From the NCBI GenBank assembly GCA_030247855.1, contig JAPDRN010000104.1, forward strand, positions 1 to 64,000: a stretch of 64,000 nucleotides of DNA, read 5' to 3'. A program made the translations under genes and the position numbers. Below are positions 1 to 7,971 of the stretch, piece after piece. Within the stretch, counting starts at the first letter, position 1, and each line of letters opens with the position of its first letter. This DNA comes from Knufia peltigerae (taxonomy: Eukaryota; Ascomycota; Eurotiomycetes; Chaetothyriales; Trichomeriaceae). A model generated the notes under the pieces. That model had not been told where the DNA came from, ran no database searches, and saw nothing but the letters and a program-made list of their open reading frames with translations.

Positions 1-472
1 TGACCAGCAGCTGGTGCCGCGCCTGGCCGAGCGTGCACGCGCTGGCCGCCTGCGCCTGGTGGGCGATGGCAACAACAAGGTCGATACCACTTACATCGAC
101 AATGCCGCGCTGGCGCATTTCCTCGCCTTCGAGGCGCTGGCACCGGGCGCGGCCTGCGCCGGCAAGGCGTACTTCATTTCCAATGGCGAGCCGCTGCCGA
201 TGCGCGAGCTGGTCAACAAGCTGCTGCAGGCGGTGGGTGCTCCCACCGTGGACAAGGCGATCAGCTTCGAGACGGCGTATCGCATCGGCGCGATCTGCGA
301 GCGGCTGTGGCCGCTGCTGCGCCTGCGTGGTGAGCCGCCGCTGACGCGCTTCCTGGCCGAGCAGCTGTGCACGCCGCACTGGTACAGCATGGAACCGGCA
401 CGCCGTGATTTCGGCTACGTGCCGCAGGTCAGCATCGAAGAAGGACTGCGACGGCTGAAGGCGGCATCATGA
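1..472 (+). CDS. oleD: NAD(P)-dependent epimerase/reductase, OleD-like (3' part)
   Basis: C-terminal part of an extended short-chain dehydrogenase that enters from beyond the left edge. The first in-frame codon is at position 2, the stop is TGA at 470-472, and about 156 codons are visible. The segment has the 3-beta-HSD/SDR C-terminal pattern: KVDTTYIDNAALAHFLA near its start, then a stretch equivalent to 'GKAYFISNGEP', and a C-terminal 'RRDFGYVPQVSIEEGLRRL'. In Stenotrophomonas this family is OleD, which reduces 2-alkyl-3-ketoalkanoates in head-to-head olefin synthesis with OleA, OleB and OleC. The NAD-binding Rossmann half and the remaining ole genes would lie outside the window, so the specific OleD assignment rests on resemblance and is moderately sure. 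A general SDR call is safe. Confidence 0.7.
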   Translation, partial: DQQLVPRLAERARAGRLRLVGDGNNKVDTTYIDNAALAHFLAFEALAPGAACAGKAYFISNGEPLPMRELVNKLLQAVGAPTVDKAISFETAYRIGAICERLWPLLRLRGEPPLTRFLAEQLCTPHWYSMEPARRDFGYVPQVSIEEGLRRLKAAS

Positions 473-593
473 CGTCGGCATCACCGCGCTGAAGCCTTCA
501 TTAGGCACAGAGATCGCCATCACCGGTTGCACACCGGCAGATGCGCAGGATGGACACAACGCCACCCACGGCCGACCACCTGCGAGGAGCACC

Positions 594-749
594 ATGCTGC
601 ATTACGCCGTCATCTTCTTTGTCATCGCCATCATCGCCGCCGTGCTCGGCTTCTCCGGCATTGCCGGCGCCGCCAGCAACATCGCCTGGATCCTGTTCGT
701 GGTGTTCCTGGTGCTGGCCGTGATCTCGATGTTCCGCAAGCGCACATGA
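594..749 (+). CDS. DUF1328 family small membrane protein (YtjA-like)
   Basis: A 51-residue protein starting at ATG 594 behind GAGGAGC (584-590), a good ribosome binding site. It is almost wholly hydrophobic, with two membrane segments (about residues 3-25 and 29-46). The GFSGIAGAASNIAWILFVVF stretch is the signature of the DUF1328/UPF0391 family, followed by a basic C-terminal tail (FRKRT). The family is widespread in proteobacteria and often stress-induced, but its function is unknown. It stands alone between oleD and a GTAG palindrome. Confidence 0.88.
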   Translation: MLHYAVIFFVIAIIAAVLGFSGIAGAASNIAWILFVVFLVLAVISMFRKRT

Positions 750-760
750 TCGCTTGAATG

Positions 761-826
761 GTAGTGCCGGCCGCTGGCCGGCAACCTCGACAGTTACCGG
801 GTTGCCGGCCAGCGGCCGGCACTACC
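761..826. repeat. GTAG palindrome (SMAG-type REP), two arms
   Basis: Inverted repeat whose left arm GGTAGTGCCGGCCGCTGGCC and right arm (same sequence reverse-complemented) flank a short unique loop. It begins and ends with the GTAG/CTAC tetranucleotide typical of dispersed palindromes in S. maltophilia. It separates the DUF1328 gene from ddl, which converge on it, and could act as a bidirectional transcript end. Confidence 0.85.
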
Positions 827-835
827 AGCGGGCTG

Positions 836-1933
836 TTACCGCACCGCGCTATGCAGCCCGCGATCGGCCTGGTGCCGTTCCAGCGCCAGTTCGATCAGGC
901 GCGTGATCAGCGTGGTGTAGTCCACGCCACTGGCACCCCACAACTTCGGATACATGCTGATGCGGGTGAAGCCCGGCAGTGTGTTCACTTCGTTGATGAC
1001 GATCTGGCCATCGGCCGTGAGGAACACATCGACCCGTGCCATGCCAGCGCACTCCAGCGCCTGATAGGCCTGCAACGCGATCTGCTGGATACGTGCCTGC
1101 GTTGCCGCATCGATTGCGGCCGGCACCACCACTTCAGCTCCGTCTTCGTTGATGTACTTGGTGTCGTAGGCGTAGAACTCGTCGTGCAGTACGACCTCGC
1201 CACAGACGCTGGCCTGCGGCCGCTCATTGCCGAGCACCGCACATTCGATCTCGCGGCCGACCACGGCCGATTCCACCAGGACCTTGTGGTCGTAGCGCAG
1301 CGCGGTCTGCAATGCCTCGGCGAAACCCTCTGCATCCTTGACCTTGCTCACGCCCACCGATGAGCCCTGGTTGGCCGGCTTGACGAACAGCGGCAGGCCA
1401 AGCGCTTCGATCAGCGCCGCGACATCGACCGCACCGGCTTCATGGCGACGGATGCACACCCACGGTGCCACCTGCAGGCCCGCATCACGCAGCAGGCGCT
1501 TGGTCACGTCCTTGTCCATGGCCACCGCCGAGCCCAGCACCGGCGAGCCGACGAAGGGCAGGTTGGCCATGCGCAGCAGCCCCTGCAGCGCACCGTCCTC
1601 GCCCAGCGGGCCGTGCACGATCGGCAACACCACATCGATCTGCCCCAGCGCGCTGCCCGCATCGGTCGGCTGCAGCTGTGCCTGCTCGGTACCCGGCAGC
1701 ACCACCAGCGCGGTACCGGAAGCATGCAGGGCGATGCGTGCCGGATCATCCGCATTAAGCAGGAAAGTATCCGGCTGGCTCAGGTGCCATTGGCCCTGCT
1801 TGTCGATGCCGACCAGCACCGGCTCGAAGCGCTCCCGATCCAGCGCATCGAGAATGTTCTTCGCCGACTGCAGCGAAACTTCGTGTTCGGAAGACCTGCC
1901 ACCGAAGATGATGCCAACCCGGGTCCGTGCCAT
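836..1933 (-). CDS. ddl: D-alanine--D-alanine ligase
   Basis: Makes the D-Ala-D-Ala dipeptide for peptidoglycan with ATP, in the cytoplasm. The protein is 365 residues, the usual size for a Ddl of the DdlA type. Seen: the N-terminal GGRSSEHEVS motif (residues 11-20), the family signature HGPLGEDG (107-114), the ATP-grasp VKPANQGSSVGV loop, and the C-terminal metal/ATP site INEVNTLPGFT. The start is ATG at 1933, beginning MARTRVGIIFGG. The frame runs open further upstream, but that stretch is repeat DNA without family similarity. It is transcribed alone, away from ubiJ. Confidence 0.95.
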   Translation of the reverse strand: MARTRVGIIFGGRSSEHEVSLQSAKNILDALDRERFEPVLVGIDKQGQWHLSQPDTFLLNADDPARIALHASGTALVVLPGTEQAQLQPTDAGSALGQIDVVLPIVHGPLGEDGALQGLLRMANLPFVGSPVLGSAVAMDKDVTKRLLRDAGLQVAPWVCIRRHEAGAVDVAALIEALGLPLFVKPANQGSSVGVSKVKDAEGFAEALQTALRYDHKVLVESAVVGREIECAVLGNERPQASVCGEVVLHDEFYAYDTKYINEDGAEVVVPAAIDAATQARIQQIALQAYQALECAGMARVDVFLTADGQIVINEVNTLPGFTRISMYPKLWGASGVDYTTLITRLIELALERHQADRGLHSAVR

Positions 1934-2034
1934 GGAAGTGCGATGTCCTGTGCATTGCGTGGCTGCATAGCATGAACCTTCATCGGCCTTCCGCGTGAGG
2001 CACAGATGAACCAGAAATCCAGTCGCGCGTGTCA

Positions 2035-2095
2035 TCCACGCATGGCCTGGATCTACCGTGTCGACCAGGGTCGACACCCACCAACAGCAGCCGAC
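2035..2095. repeat. Dispersed 'ATCCACGCATGG' repeat (copy 1)
   Basis: Two nested palindromes: a short one around CATCCACGCATGGCCTGGAT and a second, GTCGACCAGGGTCGAC, followed by ACCCACCAACAGC. Close copies lie at 10220-10275, 14741-14795 and 51948-52002, with a partial one at 30978-31002. Each is intergenic. In three of them the copy is followed by a long hairpin. Confidence 0.8.
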
Positions 2096-2132
2096 TCCGT
2101 GCCGTTCCGACAGGTCGCAGGGAACTGTCGAA

Positions 2133-2232
2133 GTCGGGGTGGGAGGGGCAGGCGGGACCGCAGGCGCCATGGCGCCTACGAGCCCCCATGGATGGGTTTA
2201 CGGCGTGTCCCGCCTGCCCCTCCCACCCCGAC
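2133..2232. repeat. Long hairpin element with conserved core (copy 1)
   Basis: Perfect 25-bp inverted arms (2133-2157 and 2208-2232) around a 50-base core containing GGCGCCATGGCGCC and GGGTTTACGGCGTG. The core is shared with the element at 14835-14938 and partly with 10317-10417. The arms are different sequences at each locus but pair internally. Confidence 0.8.
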
Positions 2233-2328
2233 TCCCTCAGCAGACTGCTTCTGACGTTGACCTTGCATCTGCGGGTGCCGGGCGGCAGCCCGGCCCAAGC
2301 TCACCACCCACGCAGGTAGAATGCGCAC

Positions 2329-2964
2329 ATGGCTCTTTCCCTGCTCAAGTCCCTCAAGCCGGTCGCTGGCCGCGCGCTGCAGATCGCCCTGAACCGCGCG
2401 CTGGCGCTGGATCCGGATACCCGCCATGCACTGGCCAGCCTCGACGGTCGCCATATCGACCTGACCCTGGACGCACCGCCGCTGGCGATGCGCATCAGCG
2501 TCGACGGCAGCCAGTTGCGGGTGGGCCCGGTGGATGCACAGGAAGCCGACCTGGCCGTGCGCAGCAGCCTGGCCGGCGTGCTGGCGCAGCTGCCGCTGCT
2601 GGCGCGCGCCCGCCAAGGCGCTGACAATGGCAAGGGCCGCGTACGCGTGGCCGGCGACGCCGAGTTGGCGCGCCGCCTGCAGCAGCTGGCTAAAGGCTTC
2701 GACCCGGACTGGCAGCAGCCGTTCGTCAGCGTGTTCGGCGACGTGCTGGGCGTGCAGGTGGCCAACACCCTGCGCAGCGCCCTGCAGCATGCCCGCCAGG
2801 GCGCGATCGATCTGGCGCATAGCGCCGCTGAATTCATCACCGAGGAATCGCGCGACGTGGTGCCACGTGCCGAACTGGATGCCTTCCACGATGACGTGGA
2901 CGTGCTGCGCGATGATGTCGAGCGCCTCGGCGCACGCGTGCAGCGCCTGCGGGGTGCCGCATGA
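2329..2964 (+). CDS. ubiJ: Ubiquinone biosynthesis accessory factor UbiJ (SCP2 domain)
   Basis: A lipid-binding accessory protein of the Ubi complex that hydroxylates and methylates ubiquinone precursors. The 211-residue product has an N-terminal SCP2-like fold (about residues 10-110, including LDGRHIDLTLDAPPLAMRI) and a C-terminal amphipathic/coiled region (EFITEESRDVVPRAELDAF, then a heptad-rich end), as in E. coli UbiJ. ATG is at 2329. Its stop overlaps the start of ubiB by four bases, so the two are translationally coupled. E. coli has ubiE-ubiJ-ubiB, but ubiE is not adjacent here. Confidence 0.9.
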   Translation: MALSLLKSLKPVAGRALQIALNRALALDPDTRHALASLDGRHIDLTLDAPPLAMRISVDGSQLRVGPVDAQEADLAVRSSLAGVLAQLPLLARARQGADNGKGRVRVAGDAELARRLQQLAKGFDPDWQQPFVSVFGDVLGVQVANTLRSALQHARQGAIDLAHSAAEFITEESRDVVPRAELDAFHDDVDVLRDDVERLGARVQRLRGAA

Positions 2965-4616
2965 AGGCGCTGCTGCGGGCCAGCCGCATTGGCCGGGTGA
3001 TCCTGCGTTACCGCCTCGACGATCTGCTGCAGGACACGCCTGCAGAGCGCTGGCTGCATCTGGCCAAGCCGTTCGTGCCGCGCGCTTCAGCCGACATCGC
3101 CGCACAGTCGCGCGGTGCACGCCTGCGCCTGGCGCTGCAGGACCTGGGGCCGATCTTCGTCAAGTTCGGGCAGATCCTGTCCACCCGCCGCGACCTGGTG
3201 CCGCCGGACGTGGCCAATGAGCTGACCCTGCTGCAGGACCGGGTCAAGCCCTTCGACGGTGACGCGGCGCGCCGCATCGTCGAGGAAGCGCTCGGCCTGC
3301 CGGTCAGCGAAGCCTTCGCCAGTTTCGATACCGAGCCGCTGGCCTCGGCGTCGATCGCGCAGGTGCACGCGGCCACCCTGGCCGACGGTCGCCAGGTGGT
3401 GGTCAAGGTGCTGCGCCCAGGTATCGAGAAGCAGATCGACGCCGACATCGCCTTGCTCAACTCGTTGGCAACGCTGGTCGAACGCACGCATCCGCGCGCC
3501 GACAAGATCCGCCCGCGCGAAGTGGTCGCCGAGGTGGAGAACACCCTGGCGGCCGAGCTGGACCTGCAGCGCGAAGGCGCCAATGCCAGCGTGCTGCGCC
3601 GTTTCTGGGAGAACTCCGACGACCTGTACGTGCCGGAAGTGATCTGGAGTCATACCGCCGAGCGCGCGCTGACCCTGGAGCGCGTATGGGGCATCCCCTC
3701 CGATGACATCGCCGCGCTGGACAAGGCCGGCATCGACCGCAAGGCGCTGGCCGCCAAGGGTGTGCGGGTGTTCTACACCCAGGTGTTCCGCGACAACTTC
3801 TTCCATGCCGACGCGCACGCCGGCAACATCTGGGTCGACATCGATCCGATGCGCCGCGACAACCCGCGCTTCATCGCGCTGGACTTCGGCATCATGGGCC
3901 AGCTCTCGCAGGAAGATCAGTACTACCTGGCCGAGAATTTCATGGCCATCTTCAACCGCGACTACCGCCGCATCGCCGAACTGCACGTGCAGGCGCGCTG
4001 GATGCCCGACAACGTACGCATCGATGATCTGGAAGCGGCAGTGCGTTCGGTGTGCGAGCCGTACTTCACCCGCCCGCTGTCGCAGATCTCGCTGGCCGAA
4101 GTGCTGATGAAGCTGTTCCGCGTGGCCCAGCGCTACCAGTTGACGCTGCAGCCGCAGCTGATCCTGCTGCAGAAGACCCTGCTCAACATCGAAGGCGTCG
4201 GTCGCCAGCTCGATCCACAGATCGACATCTGGGCGGTGGCCAAGCCGGTGCTGGCGAAGATCCTGCGCGAGCGCTACAGCCCGCGCCGTGTCGTGCGCGA
4301 GATCGGCAAGCGCCTGCCGGAAATCATGACCCATGCGCCGGACATGCCGCGCCTGGTGCACGCCTGGCTGACCCAGCAGGTGGAAGGTCGCCATGAACTG
4401 GCGATGCGCTCGCGTGATCTGGTTGCGCTGGACGCCAGCGTGCAGCGCTTGCAGAAGCATGCGATCGGTGCGATCACCGGCGTCGGCCTGCTGGCGATCG
4501 CCGCATTGATGTACGTGCTGCAGCCGCCGGGCTGGTACTGGGGCGAGGTGCCGGCGTGGAGCTGGGTGTCCGGTGCGGTTGGCGTGTTCGCACTGGCACG
4601 CGCGTGGTGGCGATGA
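2961..4616 (+). CDS. ubiB: UbiB protein-kinase-like ATPase for ubiquinone synthesis
   Basis: An ABC1/ADCK atypical kinase required for ubiquinone synthesis at the inner membrane. The 551-residue length is typical. Seen: the signature KFGQILSTRRD (KxGQ motif) near residue 70, ASIAQVHAATL (the Ala-rich replacement of the P-loop), VVVKVLRPG, the catalytic loop HADAHAGNIWVD and the metal-binding LDFGIMGQL. Two C-terminal hydrophobic segments (about 495-550) anchor it in the membrane. It starts at ATG 2961 inside the ubiJ end, and its TGA overlaps the ATG of the following methyltransferase. Confidence 0.96.
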   Translation: MKALLRASRIGRVILRYRLDDLLQDTPAERWLHLAKPFVPRASADIAAQSRGARLRLALQDLGPIFVKFGQILSTRRDLVPPDVANELTLLQDRVKPFDGDAARRIVEEALGLPVSEAFASFDTEPLASASIAQVHAATLADGRQVVVKVLRPGIEKQIDADIALLNSLATLVERTHPRADKIRPREVVAEVENTLAAELDLQREGANASVLRRFWENSDDLYVPEVIWSHTAERALTLERVWGIPSDDIAALDKAGIDRKALAAKGVRVFYTQVFRDNFFHADAHAGNIWVDIDPMRRDNPRFIALDFGIMGQLSQEDQYYLAENFMAIFNRDYRRIAELHVQARWMPDNVRIDDLEAAVRSVCEPYFTRPLSQISLAEVLMKLFRVAQRYQLTLQPQLILLQKTLLNIEGVGRQLDPQIDIWAVAKPVLAKILRERYSPRRVVREIGKRLPEIMTHAPDMPRLVHAWLTQQVEGRHELAMRSRDLVALDASVQRLQKHAIGAITGVGLLAIAALMYVLQPPGWYWGEVPAWSWVSGAVGVFALARAWWR

Positions 4617-5200
4617 GTGATGCGCTGAGCGCGCTCAAACACGAGCTCGCGCAGTTCGGCAGCGACAACGATGCGCGCGAAACCGAGCGTGGCCGGCGCA
4701 TGCTGAACATCACCGCCGATACCGGTGAACTGCTGTCGGTGCTGGTGCGATTCGGCAATGCCCGTCGCGTGCTGGAGATCGGCACGTCCAATGGCTATTC
4801 CACGTTGTGGCTGGCCGAGGCCGCCGCTGCCATTGATGGCAGGGTGACCACGCTGGAGTTCGCCGCCGACAAGGTGGCGATGGCCCGTGCAAATTTCGCC
4901 TGCAGCGGATTGGGTGAGCGCATCGACCTGGTCCACGGTGATGCCGGGCAGTGGCTGGCGCAGGCGGCCGATGGCTGCATCGACCTGCTGTTCCTGGATT
5001 CGGATCGCGTGCAGTACGCAGGCTGGTGGCCGCAGCTGCGCCGTGTACTGCGCCCCGGTGGTCTGCTGGTGGTCGACAACGCCACCTCGCATGCAGAGCA
5101 GATGGAACCCCTGCGCGCCCTGCTGGCCGCCGACGCGGCGTTCACCACCAGCCTGGTGCCGGTGGGCAATGGCGAGCTGCTGGCGCTGCGTAGCGCCTGA
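4613..5200 (+). CDS. Class I SAM-dependent O-methyltransferase family protein
   Basis: A 195-residue methyltransferase with the SAM-binding motif VLEIGTSNGYSTLWLAEA (motif I), the acidic end of motif II (TTLEFAADKVAMAR), the motif IV region CIDLLFLDSDRVQYAGWW and a strand RPGGLLVVDNATSH. This order fits the O-methyltransferase family 3 (catechol O-methyltransferase-like). The start ATG at 4613 overlaps the ubiB stop (ATGA), pointing to one transcript. Its substrate is unknown. A role in quinone methylation is tempting from the position, but the known ubiquinone enzymes UbiG and UbiE have different signatures, so this remains a guess. Confidence 0.85.
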   Translation: MSDALSALKHELAQFGSDNDARETERGRRMLNITADTGELLSVLVRFGNARRVLEIGTSNGYSTLWLAEAAAAIDGRVTTLEFAADKVAMARANFACSGLGERIDLVHGDAGQWLAQAADGCIDLLFLDSDRVQYAGWWPQLRRVLRPGGLLVVDNATSHAEQMEPLRALLAADAAFTTSLVPVGNGELLALRSA

Positions 5201-5240
5201 CCTGGCGTCGCCCCGCTAACGCCGGCCGCTCGCCTGCTCC

Positions 5241-5315
5241 GGTAGTGCCGGCCGCTGGCCGGCAATCGCTTTCATCGGGCGACCCCAACGTTGCCGGCCA
5301 GCGGCCGGCACTACC
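5241..5315. repeat. GTAG palindrome, two arms
   Basis: GGTAGTGCCGGCCGCTGGCC on the left and its reverse complement on the right, with a 24-base spacer. It lies between the methyltransferase stop and the pseudouridine synthase start. Confidence 0.85.
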
Positions 5316-5346
5316 CTATTCAGCGTGCCATCCGGATAATCGCGCG

Positions 5347-6084
5347 GTGAGTACCGAACCTGACACCCTCGCTGCGGTCGAGATTGAAACCGCGCCCCTG
5401 CAACTGCTGCGCCTGGATGAACGGCTGGCCGTGGTCAACAAGCCGGCCGGGCTGATGGTCCACGACAGCAAGCTGGCCCGTGGCGAAGATGATTTCCTCG
5501 CCGATCGCCTGCGCGAGCAGCTGGGTCGGCCGATCTTCCTGGTCCATCGTCTGGATCGCGCCACCAGCGGCTGCCTGCTGCTGGCTTTCGACCGCGACGC
5601 CGCCAGCATGCTGGGCAAGGCGCTGATGGGCGGCGAGGTGAGCAAGGATTACCTGGCGATCTGTCGCGGTTGGCCGGCCGAGGAGACCTGGCAGGTCGAC
5701 CATGATCTGGACGGCGGTCCGGGCAAGCCGGTGAAGAAGCCGGCGGTCACCGACTTCCAGCGTCTGGCGGCCGGCGAACTGTCGGTGCCGGTGGGTGAGT
5801 TCGCCAGTTCGCGCTACGCGCTGCTGCGCTGCCAGCCGCAGACGGGGCGCTTCCGGCAGATCCGCCGACATCTGAAGCACCTGTCACATCACCTGATCGG
5901 CGATACCAGCCATGGTGATGGCCGGCACAACCGCAACTTCCGTATGCAGGGTGTACACCGCATGCTGCTGCATGCCGAGCGGCTGCGCTTCCCGCATCCG
6001 GATGGCGGCACGGTGGACGTGCGCGCCCCGGTTGATGGTGAATTCCAGAAGGCGCTGGACCTGTTCGGCTGGCAGGTGCCGTAG
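5347..6084 (+). CDS. truC: RNA pseudouridine synthase, TruC-like
   Basis: Isomerises uridine in RNA; TruC acts on U65 of tRNA. The 245-residue product has LAVVNKPAGLMVHDS near the N terminus, the catalytic-Asp motif HRLDRATSGCLLLAF (motif II), KDYLAICRG and the C-terminal QTGRFRQIRRHLKHLSHHLIG with the GD/H pattern of the RluA/TruC family. The start is taken as GTG 5347. The frame is open further upstream, but that part is the GTAG palindrome. TruC rather than RluA/RluC is inferred from small size and lack of an S4 domain. Confidence 0.85.
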   Translation: MSTEPDTLAAVEIETAPLQLLRLDERLAVVNKPAGLMVHDSKLARGEDDFLADRLREQLGRPIFLVHRLDRATSGCLLLAFDRDAASMLGKALMGGEVSKDYLAICRGWPAEETWQVDHDLDGGPGKPVKKPAVTDFQRLAAGELSVPVGEFASSRYALLRCQPQTGRFRQIRRHLKHLSHHLIGDTSHGDGRHNRNFRMQGVHRMLLHAERLRFPHPDGGTVDVRAPVDGEFQKALDLFGWQVP

Positions 6085-6085
6085 C

Positions 6086-6165
6086 GGTAGCGCCGGGCCA
6101 TGCCCGGCGGCTTCTGCGATGAAACGGCCGCGCTTCGCGCTCGCCGGGCATGGCCCGGCGCTACC
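6086..6165. repeat. GTAG palindrome, GCGCCGGGCCATG variant
   Basis: Arms GGTAGCGCCGGGCCATGCCC and its reverse complement, with a spacer containing GGCCGCGCTTCGCGCTC. This is a second sequence class of the GTAG family, also at 11471-11546 and as half copies at 39896 and 41029. It sits between two convergent genes. Confidence 0.82.
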
Positions 6166-6168
6166 GCC

Positions 6169-6687
6169 TCACTTCTTTTCAGGTTCGTTGACGATCACTT
6201 CCAGATCCTTCTGCAGATCTGCGAACAGCGGCTGCATGCGCGTCTGGATCGCCACCATCACGTTCTGCATCAGCGCCGGGGTCTTGTCGAGCAGGCTCTG
6301 CCCAGCCGGGCTCTCGTAGAACTCGGCCATGGCCAGCACGTCTTCCTTGCTGAAGGTCTTCTTGTACAGGTCCACGTACATCGGCCGCAGCTGCTGCCAC
6401 GACAGTGCCTGGCGCAGGGTCTGGCTGGTACGGGCCTGGATGCGCTGCAGCTGTTCCTGCTGCTGGTCATTGAGCTGGCGCTGTGCGGCCACCTGCTGGA
6501 ACTGCTGCTGCTGCATCGCTTCGATCTGCGGCAGCATGGTGTCGATCATGCTCTGCGCACGCGAAGCCGACAGCAGGCGGTTGATGTCGCCATCGGTGGG
6601 GGCTGCGGCCAGCACCGGCGCGCTTGCTGCGGCCAGCACCAGCAGCAGGGTTGCGCGGCGCAACACGGAGGGAACGAAGCGGATCAT
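6169..6687 (-). CDS. DUF2059 domain secreted protein
   Basis: A 172-residue protein with an N-terminal signal peptide (basic start, then TLLLVLAAASAPVLA with a likely cut after ALA near residue 27). The mature part is Gln-rich (QQQQFQQVAAQRQLNDQQQ) and helical. It ends in the DUF2059 block (LYKKTFSKEDVLAMAEFYES, PAGQSLLDKTPALM). The start ATG at 6687 gives the signal peptide directly at the N terminus; longer versions read through non-coding sequence. The family is periplasmic and of unknown function. It faces the palindrome at 6086-6165. Confidence 0.85.
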   Translation of the reverse strand: MIRFVPSVLRRATLLLVLAAASAPVLAAAPTDGDINRLLSASRAQSMIDTMLPQIEAMQQQQFQQVAAQRQLNDQQQEQLQRIQARTSQTLRQALSWQQLRPMYVDLYKKTFSKEDVLAMAEFYESPAGQSLLDKTPALMQNVMVAIQTRMQPLFADLQKDLEVIVNEPEKK

Positions 6688-6821
6688 GCGGAGCGTCCTG
6701 CAGTACACGGGACGGCAAGCATACCCCCGGCAAAGGCGAAGGCGGCGTGTTCGGTGCCTGATCGGCGGCATACGGTGCGCGATGGCAGCCACGGCAACGC
6801 GCCTGCCGCTACAATGCGCGG

Positions 6822-7253
6822 ATGGGCAATGGACCGGTCACCATCAGCGCGCAGCTTGAAATCCCCGACGGCGAGATCGTCGAGCGTTTCGTGCGCGCCA
6901 GTGGTGCCGGTGGCCAGAACGTCAACAAGGTCTCCACCGCGGTGGAACTGCGTTTCGATGTGGCCGGTTCGCCCTCGTTGCCCGAACCGTTGCGCGAGCG
7001 CCTGTTGGCGCGGCGCGACCGGCGAATGACCGGCGAAGGTGTGCTGGTCATCGACGCGCAACGTTTCCGGACCCAGGATCGCAATCGCGAGGATGCGCGC
7101 GAGCGGCTGGCGGCCTTCATCCAGGCCGGGCTGAGCGTGCCCAAACCACGCAAGGCCACCAAGCCGACCTTCGGGTCGAAACTGCGTCGTCTGGACGCCA
7201 AACGCGGGCGCGCGCAGATCAAGCGCGGGCGCTCATCACGTGACTGGGAGTGA
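6822..7253 (+). CDS. arfB: Alternative ribosome-rescue factor ArfB (peptidyl-tRNA hydrolase)
   Basis: Releases peptides from ribosomes stalled at the end of mRNAs without stop codons. The 143-residue protein has the release-factor catalytic motif in ASGAGGQNVNKVSTAVELRF (GGQ near residue 28) and a long basic C-terminal tail (PKPRKATKPTFGSKLRRLD and KRGRAQIKRGR). In this family the tail enters the empty mRNA channel. The length and tail distinguish it from RF1/RF2. Confidence 0.95.
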   Translation: MGNGPVTISAQLEIPDGEIVERFVRASGAGGQNVNKVSTAVELRFDVAGSPSLPEPLRERLLARRDRRMTGEGVLVIDAQRFRTQDRNREDARERLAAFIQAGLSVPKPRKATKPTFGSKLRRLDAKRGRAQIKRGRSSRDWE

Positions 7254-7257
7254 TTGC

Positions 7258-7860
7258 TTGAACAACCCGACGCCGTTGCTGCCGGCCATTCCGCCGAACA
7301 TGCCGCAGGTCAGACCCAACCGTTTCCTGCGCTGGCTGGCGCGCTGCACGTTGCGCATGGGCGGCTGGAAGGTGACCGGCACCCTGCCGGACATCCCGAG
7401 GCTGGTGTTCATCATCGCCCCGCATTCCTCCAACTGGGACGGCCTGTGGGGCATGGCGGCGAAGATCGCGCTGGGCATGAAGGTGAAGGTGCTGGGCAAG
7501 GCCTCGCTGTTCTGGTGGCCGCTGGGTCCGCTGCTGCACAAGCTGGGCGTGATCCCGCTCGATCGCAGCTCGCCGCAGGGCACCGTCGGCCAGGCCGTGG
7601 ATCTGCTGCGCGACAACGAGAAGATGTGGTTCGCGATCACCCCTGAAGGCACCCGCAAGGCCGTCAAGGAATGGAAGGCCGGTTTCCTGAAGATCGCGCG
7701 GATGGCCGACGTGCCGATCCTGGCGGCGTACTTCCACTACCCGGAGAAGATCATCGGCATCGGTCCGGTGTTCACGCCGACCGGCGATGACGCCGCCGAC
7801 ATGGCCGCCATCCGCGAGTTCTACCGGCCGTGGATCGGCAAGACCCGCGGCACGGTCTGA
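7258..7860 (+). CDS. 1-acyl-sn-glycerol-3-phosphate acyltransferase family protein
   Basis: A PlsC-like acyltransferase of about 200 residues. Seen: the catalytic H(x4)D motif in APHSSNWDGLWG, the glycerophosphate-binding block GVIPLDRSSP and the third motif TPEGTRK followed by EWKAGFLKIA. The start is taken as TTG 7258 because GGGAG lies 7 bases upstream. A GTG at 7240 in the same frame overlaps arfB and has no ribosome site. It follows arfB closely and may be co-transcribed. The acyl acceptor is not decided by sequence. Confidence 0.85.
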   Translation: MNNPTPLLPAIPPNMPQVRPNRFLRWLARCTLRMGGWKVTGTLPDIPRLVFIIAPHSSNWDGLWGMAAKIALGMKVKVLGKASLFWWPLGPLLHKLGVIPLDRSSPQGTVGQAVDLLRDNEKMWFAITPEGTRKAVKEWKAGFLKIARMADVPILAAYFHYPEKIIGIGPVFTPTGDDAADMAAIREFYRPWIGKTRGTV

Positions 7861-7971
7861 GCCGATCGCTGCCGGCAGCGTAGACGCCACGTCCGGCACA
7901 TGCCGGGCGCCCGTGACAGGAGTAGGGTGGACGGCTGCCATCCCGTACCGTCTGCCCAAGGAGCGTTTTAC

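Larger units (their letters stand above)
1934..2328. other. ddl-ubiJ divergent intergenic region filled with repeats
   Basis: 395 bases with no credible gene. It holds a dispersed repeat (2035-2095) and a 25-bp-arm hairpin (2133-2232), annotated separately. Promoters for ddl and ubiJ must lie in the remaining sequence near each gene, but no clear -35/-10 pair was identified. Confidence 0.7.
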